DNA from: Amoebidium appalachense
Lineage: Eukaryota; Ichthyosporea
Direction: 5' to 3'
Length of the DNA stretch: 64,000 nt
Assembly: GCA_963693365.1 (NCBI GenBank)
Contig: CAVNZM010000004.1
Coordinates: 12,090,001-12,154,000, forward strand
The translations under genes were made by a program, and so were the position numbers. Shown here one piece after another: positions 43,740 to 64,000 of the stretch. Under the pieces are notes generated by a model, which did no database searches, was not told where the DNA came from, and saw only the letters and a program-made list of their open reading frames with translations. Position 1 is the first letter of the stretch; each line of letters begins with the position of its first letter.

Positions 43740-43960
43740 GGGGGAGTAGGGGCGAGGGGGGAAGGAAGAGAGGGAGGGAGGGAGGGACGGACGGAGGGAG
43801 GGAGGGACGGAGGGAGGGACGGAGGGAGGGAGCGAGCGAGGGAGGGAGGGAGGGTAGGAAGGGAGGGAGGGAGGGAGAGAGGGAGAGAGGGAGGGAGGGA
43901 CGGAGGGACGGAGGGACGGAGGGAGGGGGAGAGAGAGGGAGAGAGAGGGGGGACCTCGGA
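43740..43960. repeat. (GGGA)n/(GGAC)n purine minisatellite
   Basis: Tandem GGGA tetranucleotides with periodic GGAC variants, densest at 43763-43945. Confidence 0.9.
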
Positions 43961-44073
43961 GAGAGCCTTGATGGGGGGATCCGGAGGTGGTGGGCCCGGA
44001 TGGGGGGGCGTTTGTGTATGTATGTGTGTGTGGGAGGGGGGTGTTGGGGGGGGTGGAGTGGGGGGTGGGTGGG

Positions 44074-44178
<105 letters not shown>

Positions 44179-44602
44179 ACACGGTGGGGGGGGGGGGGGG
44201 GGGAGGGGGGCTTCGAAGTTCGGAGGAATATTATTATCTCATACTGAAAATAGTTTCAGGGGGAGTGGTCAGGGAGCCTCGACTCCGGTTTAACGAGAGT
44301 CACGCACGGTGTTGAAGACAATCGATACTAAGCAACACCCGCCGTCCGGGAAAAAAAAAAGAAAAGAAAAAAAAAGCACCTAACCCTTTGGATCTCGATC
44401 CCCCCCCCCCCCCCCCCCCCCCCCCCCCTTCTCCCTAGGGGCCCGGGTCTCTGTGCCCTCTTCCACCCCCCTCCCCCCCCTCCCCCCCCCCCCCTTCCCA
44501 CCCTTCCCCCCCCCCTTCCTCCTTCTTCCCCCCCCCCCCCTCCCCCCCCCCCCCCCGCCCCCCCCGTCCCCTTCCCATCCCTTCCGCCCGCCCTTATTTT
44601 TT

Positions 44603-44639
<37 letters not shown>

Positions 44640-45215
44640 CGCGAGGGATCTGTGGCCACCAAGCTAGCGCTGGGTGCGAGACTCACGAAACGGCAATATG
44701 GTAACCAGTCAATAGTGATGCTGTTTAGCCATATAGAGTAATAATTTCAATATGTCTATTGGGTTTAGTTCACCAATCATAGTTGCAGCCGTCCTTCAAT
44801 GTTGCATTCCATTCAGTGGCTCACAGCTGAGCCCACGTGACGTCATCAACCCAAGGCTGCGGATAAAAACTTTGTGCCCAAAACTTTGGCAAGAAAACTG
44901 ACCGAGTTGACTCAAAAACGCATGTGAATGAGAACGTGAATTTTTGTAGAACCACTCTGCCGGAGCTAAGGGGCACTTGCATAGGAGGAAAAACGAAAAG
45001 GATATACGACTGTGCATTATTACAGCTATTGCTAACGAAACCTAGTGCAAAGCCAAGTTAGCCGAGGGGTCTTTTATGAGCCTTTTGTCTTCTGTTTGCT
45101 GCATGCTTAGACGGTTTCAAGGTGTAACATAGTGTTTTTAGCTCTCAATCAGTTGATCCTGATATATAATTGTGATAATGAACGATACTTGCACTAATGT
45201 AACACCATCCATAAC

Positions 45216-45269
45216 TAGCACACATACACACACCACAATGTAATTAGCACACATACACACACCACAATG
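45216..45269. repeat. 25-bp direct repeat upstream of the zinc-finger gene
   Basis: The 25-base unit ending CACACACCACAATG at 45216-45240 recurs at 45245-45269. Each copy ends in ATG; the first ATG is followed at once by TAA. Confidence 0.85.
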
Positions 45270-45306
45270 CGCGGCGAATCATTTTTCAACCCGCACCCAA
45301 GCAAAC

Positions 45307-46178
45307 ATGGCCGATCCCCAGCAAGGGGACCCCAGTTTCCCCTTCCGCCCCTCATTTCCCCTCCCTCAACTCAACCAGCCCGCATCTATGTCCAGTATAC
45401 ATTCACAGCTTCCCGCACAAGCAACTGCAGCGACTTTCCCTCACCCCACACAACCTTTCTTTCAGCCACAATACCCATTTCCTTGGGTGCAACAACCCTT
45501 GCTTTTTGGTGCACAGCTATTAGCTGCTACACGCCTGGACAGACACAACGAGCACTTCACAATCACACAAGACGCGGCGCAAAATGCCTTCCCTTTCTCA
45601 CAACAGAACGGGTTTGCACCCTTTGGGTTGGGGTTCACTGCACCTCCATTTCTTCCGTCGACTGATTCCGCACACCTTGGCACAGGTAGGGTTTGTTGCT
45701 GTTGTTTCGAGGGCTGCACAGCCACTGTATCCCCTTCGCTTTATATCTTGCTGCTCTTCCCCCTCCAGCCCCCCCCCCACCTCTCCTTTCTTCTCTTGGG
45801 CAGCAAGGTGTCATGAGCTTTCGAACACTCACTGGTATCATTCGCGAAAGAAGGAAAATGCTTCAGAGATATGTGAAAGGGTGGGGTGCAAAACCTAGTG
45901 TGCGTGTGTGCACGCTCGTAGTGTGGGGCAACCTCCAGTGTGGCTAGGAAAGAAGACGGTTACGGGCACTCGGGGGGGGAGGGGGGGGGGGGGGGGGGGG
46001 GGCTATGCTCACTTGCTCATCGTGTACACTTGAAAGTCAAATGTTTGGGAGGAACATGTGAAGGGGACCTGAAAAGAAAACTATTAGCATGCAATAAAAG
46101 GGTGAAAGGGACGGCAATTGCTTCATTTTCATTTTCAGGGCAATACACCGATGAACATTCCATCCTACTCATCCCCCC

Positions 46179-46209
<31 letters not shown>

Positions 46210-46532
46210 ACACACGCACACACACCCCCTCCCCCCCCCCCCCCCCCCCTCCTTCCCTTGACCCCCTTCAGGTTTCCTATGCTGAGGCAGCAATAAGAGT
46301 GAGGTGGGGAAAGGAGAGGAGGGGGTGGGGAGGGGGGATGAAATTTACGGTGCGGTTAGATGGCCCCACTGCCTGACCTATTCATGCCCTTTCCCTCCCT
46401 CTTTATTGATGCACGTGCACCAGCCTTTATACTGAGCAAAAGTATCCGTATCTGTGCGCACCCCCCCCCCTCCCCTTCCCCCCTACACACCCACACACCC
46501 ACCCACCCACCACCACCACAAACACCCCCCCC

Positions 46533-46563
<31 letters not shown>

Positions 46564-49181
46564 ACACACACACATTTTACTTTCTCTTTCTTTCTGTGTT
46601 TTCTCCTTCTTACCTTCTTAACATTCTGTTGTGCATCTGTGTGAAAGGGAATGGGGCAAAGGACATATGTGTGAAACGAAGTGGGGTGGCAGGGTGTCTT
46701 TTTTTCTTTTTCTTTCTTTCTTTTTTTTTTTTTTGGAGGGGGGGGGGGGGGGAGGAGGGAAAAGGGGGGGGGGGGGGGAGGGGGGAGGGGGTGGTAGCGG
46801 TGTTTTCAGAGGAATGTGGAATGGGGCTTGCATACAATGAAGCTAAAACCAACCCCTTCACAGGGACAGCCACAAGCTCAACAGCAGTACAGCCCATGAA
46901 CCACCCCCTACCCACCACCACCATTACACCCACCCAGCAACCCAACATTCCACTACAGCCAGTCCCAAGTATGCCTAGCGGCCTAATTGCACCAGAAACA
47001 AGCACACCTTCTCTGGTTCAGTTGCAACGGGGTGTAAAACACAAGTGCACCTTCCCACCGTGTGAATTGACGTTTGACCGCCCGGCAGAGCTGGCACGCC
47101 ACTTGCGGACTCACACGGGGGAGAAACCGTACGCGTGTTCTGAATGCAACGCCTCATTCAGGCAAAAAGCACACCTGAAAGAACATCAGAAAGCACACAC
47201 CGGGGAGAAGACACACACGTGCACACACGAGGGGTGCGGGGCCAAGTTTCTCAACGCAAGCAGCCTGAAGAAGCACGAGCGAACACACACGGGCGAGAGA
47301 CCGTATGTGTGCACGTACACAGGGTGCGATGCGGCCTTTTCTGTTTCGTCTGCGCTTGCGCGACATACCCGCATGCACACGGGAGAGCGGGTGCATAGGT
47401 GTACGGTGGATGGGTGTGGTGTCATGTGTAAGGATTCAGAGGCCTTGCAGCGTCATTTGAAAAATCACGTTCCGGCGTCTCGGTTGTACACGTGCCCGGA
47501 AACCGGGTGTGGGCAGATGTTTTCCACTGCGACGGATATGATGGTGCATAGACGGGCACACAGTCGGAGAGCGGATTTTGTGTGCACCGTGTGTGGGGAG
47601 GTGTTACCCGAAGGAACGGATCTGACCGAACACGTCTCCCAACACCAACAGTACACGCAAGCGGACGAACGACAAAACGGCGGTGGCGCCACAAACATGT
47701 TTCCGCCCATCCCTCGTGTGACAATTAACCCCACCACCAAGACCGTTTCTACTAATGCAACCATAGTAGATCCGATGTCTTCAGTTGCACTACCGCTATG
47801 CAACAATAACAACAATAGTGTTGCAGCCGTGGCTTCGGTTGCTTCATTGGTGGCTACAATCAGTCAGGCGTCTCTAACCGGGCCAATCATAAACCACACG
47901 GGATTAATTGCCTTTCCAGATGGTTCTATGTTCCCGCGCATGCCAAGCGTCGAATCAAACAGCACGGTTTCTAGCCAACACAACCAAACCGCGATTTTCC
48001 CACGGGCTTTCAGCGGCCAATCAAATGGGACGCTTGATTCCCAGCCGAACTCGGACCTTACGGCACCATATGGCAACCTGTCGCTTGACGGCGACGATTT
48101 GGTTTTTGACACCACGGATGAGTTTGGGCTGCCAGGGCACCTTTCCGCCCTTTTCTCGATCCTTCCATCCGGCTGCTTGGAACCTGCACTCGAACCGACG
48201 GTACGTGACGTGGTCGAAAACATCGGGGGAAACGAAGAAAACGAGGTTAACAATCAAAACGGCCGAAAACGGGTGCGTAAGAGCCAAGCAAAAAAACCGG
48301 CGGGGGAGAAGCCGAAAACGAAAAAGCACCGGCGAGTGGTGGGTGTCGGTGAAGGCAACGGTTTTCGCTGTGCAATGTGCGGACTTATTTTTTCGATCCC
48401 AGAGCACCTTTCCAGCCACTTACGCACGTTTCACGGGGACCTTCTCCCGTACGCGTGCCCCCATTTGGGGTGTGGCATGCGGTTTGAGCTGTCGGAAGAC
48501 TATGCCAGTCACGCCATGTCCCATGCAGGTGAAACCCCGTACAAGTGCCGCCATGCAGGATGTACCGAGAGATATGAAGACTTGGAGCCCCTATTGACTC
48601 ACCTGACCACCCAGCACGATGTGGAACAACGTGATCGGTTCTGGTGCCCTCTGGAAGAATGCGGAAAGAAATTCGACTCGGCGGCACACCTTAAACGTCA
48701 CATATCGCACCACACGGGGGAGAGGAATTACTCGTGTGAGGTCCCCGGGTGTTTGGCGAGTTTTACCCTACCCCACCATTTGAAGGCACACATGCTCACA
48801 CACACGCGCGAGAAGCAACATGCGTGTACCATTCCTGGATGCGGTGCGTTTTTCGAGCGAGAAACAGCTTTGAGGAAACATATTACAAAGGCACACGCAG
48901 ATAAAGTGCTCGGGGCGAAGAAATTTCCCTGCACCCACGAGGGGTGCGGGCGCGTGTTTGTGGACAAAGATGCGTTGAAAAAGCACACACGGACACACAC
49001 GGGGGAGAAACCGTACGTGTGTCTGGTGGACGGGTGCGGTGCACAGTTTGCACAAAGCGGGAATCTGACTGCACACATGAGGAGGCATACGGGGGATAAA
49101 CCCTTTCAGTGCTTGCATCCGGGGTGTGAAAAGAGTTTCAGGCAGTCGGGCCAACTCCGGTCTCACATGAAGCGCCATTAG
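45307..49181 (+). CDS. C2H2 zinc-finger protein with 7 + 9 fingers, two exons
   Basis: Nuclear DNA/RNA-binding protein, probably a transcription factor. Exon 1 45307-45685 and exon 2 46810-49181 join in phase 1 (GT at 45686, CAG before 46810), giving 916 residues. The N terminus is Pro/Gln/Phe-rich, like an activation domain. Fingers 1-7 lie at about 206-405, several with TGEK/R linkers. A Ser/Thr/Asn-rich spacer of about 240 residues ends in a basic stretch (GRKRVRKSQAKK) that can serve as a nuclear localisation signal. Fingers 8-16 lie at about 647-916 and run to the C terminus, ending MKRH. Most fingers are C-x4-C as in TFIIIA and GLI/ZIC types; nine consecutive C-terminal fingers equal the TFIIIA number, but no other TFIIIA feature is evident. 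The ATG context (A at -3, G at +4) is good. Confidence 0.88.
45686..46809. other. Intron of the zinc-finger gene
   Basis: Contains G-run 45970-46000, C-run plus CA repeat 46172-46215, C-runs 46229-46249 and 46526-46549 with CA repeat to 46573, and a T/G block just before the acceptor. A second acceptor-like site at 46139 was noted but no phase-compatible exon follows. Confidence 0.6.
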
Positions 49182-49574
49182 TATGTAGGGCCTTTATGGT
49201 GGCTATTTGTGTATCTTAAGGGCTATTTTGAGGTGGTTGATGGCAGATTTGGGTTTCCTTAGTTGAAGTCAGCTATACACATACACGGACGGGCACAAGA
49301 CACGTAAATGGGCATGGAAATATGGATGCACACACAAACACAATGACAATAACGCACACCGTTGCGATCACTTCCACACACACATAGACAGATAGATACA
49401 CACGAAGCCTATGCACACTGGCTGTCGTGGTCTAATACTAGTAACACTGGCTTTGTTATTCCGCGTCCTGCGTGAGATGCACACAGTGGTTGTAAAGCTT
49501 TTTTTCTTTTCTATTCTTTTCTTTTTTTTCTTTTTTCTTTTTTCTGTTCTTTTCTTTTTTATTTTTTTTGTGGT

Positions 49575-49617
<43 letters not shown>

Positions 49618-50484
49618 GGGGGATTGGGCAGTTTTCGTGACGAGAATAATTAGTGATTGCACAGATGAGCACATATCACGGTGTATGGATGTATGACGCA
49701 AGATGATATATAGAGTTGAATGTATAGTTGACATGTAAAGTTGTGAGAGTTAGTACGAATAGCTAGCGTTGCGCAAGTTTTAGCCGTAAGATGTAGAAAT
49801 AATGTATAGTACGTAATGTAGGTATGTTTTGAACCAGCTAGCTTTATGTGCGTTGGTGCTCGTATACGCGTAATTATCATGCAAGAAGCAAGATCCGAGG
49901 CAGAATTGTGCACTAATACTTTCCATAGCGGTTGCTGAAACTGCCATTTCCGCAAGCAAAATACCTTAGATCCATTGCCATTTACACAGGCATACGAAAT
50001 GCATTCAGTGCTAATTGAATCTACACATGTACAAGCATGCGCATAAGAAACGAATTAAGCTACTTAAATATACGGCACAATGATGCACATGCAGGACAAA
50101 CAAGCATCGGTGGGTCGGTAGCGGCCGAAATCACGTGTGTAGCGGGCCTGTATGAGTTTTTATTTTCAACTTGTTAAGCATGACATTCATATTTGACATA
50201 GGCTACATACATGTAAGCTACACCTTGGCTACACTACCGGTGCCGCGTATTCCCAGGCTAAGTATGCCATAGTATGCACAATCTGTCTATGGTTAAAAAA
50301 AATTCTGGCGTAAGTCTCGGCAGGGCAGCTGAAACCGTCTATTTTCCACTAATGCACGGTATAGAAAGAGTTCGTTATCCTTCATCATTACGGGTAACTA
50401 TTCCATACTACAACATGCACGCAATACATCACATGCACTGCAATCACAAGTATAAATTGCTCATTCATTCATATATCCCCCCCA

Positions 50485-50515
<31 letters not shown>

Positions 50516-51075
50516 TTTCCGCTCTCCCCCTAAAAGAAAAGAAGGGAAAAGGCTTTGAGATAATAATTATCCACACTTCTTCCATATTTCACCACCTATT
50601 AACTCTCATGGTGTCTACCACCTAACGACAATGCAGAACTTTCGCCACAAATGGTCAAAGACAGATAATGTGATACTACAAATTGATTATCTACAAAATC
50701 GAAGGAGAGGGTTACACCATACGGTTCTCCAAGTTTGCGTCCCCTTCTCTCCCATCGAGCCCCTCCTGACCGTGTTGCCTAGAACAGCCAATCAAATCAC
50801 ATGTTGCCCCGTGCATAGCGCAGCAGCACAGCGTGAAGACATTGGACAGACTGACGCGTCACACAGTGCACCTGTTTTGTTTTGGTTTTATGTTTTTAGA
50901 AACAGGAAGTAGGAGGTGAAGGCGGGGTTGGGGGGGGGGGGGGGGGGGGGGGGGAGGAGGGGGTGGATTGGAGGGGGGGGGGGGGGGGGGGTGAAAGGGG
51001 TTGGAAGAGGTGTGCTCGAGACAAAGTTTTATGTGTGGAGGTGTGTGTGTGTGAGCGCATGCGCGTCCACAAGCA

Positions 51076-51121
<46 letters not shown>

Positions 51122-51418
51122 CATGTGTGTGCTTGTGTGATGGTCGTTGGTGTGTGTGTATGATGTGGTGGTGGTGGTGGTGGTTTGGAGGGGAGGGGGG
51201 GAGCGGTGGGGAACATACGTTTCCACATTTCACTATCCATCTCCCTCCATCTCCCCCCCCCCTCCCCCTCCCCCCTCCCCCCACCCCCTTCAATCCCTCC
51301 CCCTCCCCCCTCCCCCCTCCTCCCCCCCTCCACCCCTTTTTCCCATTCAGAACATCTTTGATTCACTCTCTTCTCTTTCTTCCCACCCGTCCTCTCCCAC
51401 ACACCCCGTTTCGTGAGA
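49182..51418. other. Convergent intergenic region between the zinc-finger and PH-domain genes
   Basis: Includes a T-rich then G-run block 49500-49621, AT-rich unique sequence 49630-50470, C-run 50480-50515, and G-runs and GT repeats 50928-51190. Both flanking genes end here, so 3' UTRs are expected. No gene supported. Confidence 0.5.
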
Positions 51419-60554
<9,136 letters not shown>

Positions 60555-60574
60555 CTGGGGGTGTGTGCACAGAC

Positions 60575-60720
<146 letters not shown>

Positions 60721-61149
60721 ATCTGTGTGTCTTATTGCATATAAACACGTTTTGGCGGTGTGGGTGTGCAAGTGTAGAGGGGAGGCATATGGTTCCGATG
60801 AGGGGTTATGATCGGTAGGAGAAGAGTGGCCCGCACAAGTCTGGTATTGCGGAGTGAACACGGTGATTTGCAGACGTACAACCAATCCCCCCCCCCCCCC
60901 CCCTCCCCCCCCCACCCCCAAAAAGGGTTTTTGTTCTCTGGATCTGTAACCCTTCTTAGGTCGTCTCTGCATCTTGATTATATGTATCAATCTTTTAACA
61001 TCCCCTATTTCGTTTTTAGCACCACCACGATCACTTCTTCCCGAGGAAATGTGTGCACCTCTGCATGTCATACCTATTATTATTAATAATATTATTTTAT
61101 TTATTTTTCGGGGTGGGAAGAGAGGGGGGGGGGGGGGGGGGGGGTCTTC

Positions 61150-63738
<2,589 letters not shown>

Positions 63739-64000
63739 CTGCAGTGGTGGTATGTATTCAATGTTTATTCTGTACACAGGGGGGGGGGGGGGGTGGGTGG
63801 GTGGGTAGGTGGGTGGGGGGGTGGGTGGGGGGGAGGAGGCGAGGAGAATCCACTCTGGTAGAAGGTCAAAAAGGGAGGTATTGGTGTAATTGAGTGCTGG
63901 TGTGTCTATCTGTTTTCATGCACACCTGGTGGTGGTGGTGGCTGCAGAGGGCCATGGGGAAGCATGGGGTGGGTGAGGTTGGGGAAGAGTTTTTTTTTTT
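63739..64000. other. Window end: GGTG-rich tract, no gene seen
   Basis: G-run with GGTG repeats at 63780-63835 and unique sequence to the end. Upstream exons of the PH-domain gene may continue beyond the window. Confidence 0.5.

Noticed and set aside
45267-45665. Alternative frame from ATG 45267 (132 codons)
   Set aside because: It overlaps the zinc-finger exon 1 in another frame, has weaker start context, and does not join the zinc-finger exon in phase; the 45307 frame does.

Overview
The window is nuclear DNA of a eukaryote with spliced genes, universal-code stops and introns filled with low-complexity DNA: homopurine/homopyrimidine tracts, runs of up to 78 G, and long (GT)n, (CA)n and (GA)n arrays. 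The gene content (a helicase-RdRP fusion otherwise known from Dictyostelium and oomycetes, a cAMP-receptor-like GPCR, multi-PH and C2H2 proteins) suggests a unicellular protist such as an amoebozoan, a stramenopile or a unicellular relative of animals and fungi. The exact group cannot be told from the sequence. Most apparent long reading frames (poly-Gly, poly-Pro, Thr-His, Cys-Val) are translations of simple repeats and were discarded. The genes were built by finding conserved protein segments and joining them with phase-compatible GT..AG splice sites.

Layout: (1) 2423-7682, minus: six-exon pyridoxamine-phosphate-oxidase-fold protein. (2) 11452-15567, minus: four-exon seven-transmembrane receptor of cAMP-receptor-like type. 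(3) 18632-21206, minus: two small unrecognised proteins in an AT-richer stretch poor in G-runs. (4) 23592-42666, minus: about ten exons encoding a protein of about 2,830 residues. In order it has a zinc-binding beta-tent domain, a Dicer/RIG-I-type DExH helicase, a cellular RNA-dependent RNA polymerase, a Pol-beta-type terminal nucleotidyltransferase, a KH-like segment and a tail resembling the CYTH-fold RNA triphosphatase. (5) 45307-49181, plus: two-exon protein with 7 + 9 C2H2 zinc fingers, divergent from gene 4. (6) 51419-60554, minus, with candidate 5' exons up to 63738: a multi-exon PH-domain protein.

The main discovery is gene 4. In fission yeast the RNA-directed RNA polymerase complex is three proteins (helicase Hrr1, polymerase Rdp1, nucleotidyltransferase Cid12); in nematodes helicase DRH-3, an RdRP and nucleotidyltransferase RDE-3 are separate. 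Here helicase, polymerase and nucleotidyltransferase activities appear in one polypeptide, possibly with a 5'-triphosphate-processing module, which amounts to a single-chain small-RNA amplification machine. Helicase-RdRP fusions are known; the wider fusion is not one I know of.

Other signals: a strong excess of CCAAT/ATTGG pentamers inside exons; introns that often place a C-tract just after the 5' splice site and a CA-array just before the 3' splice site; a 581-bp TTAA-flanked piggyBac-like MITE and a 53-bp minisatellite inside introns of gene 4.
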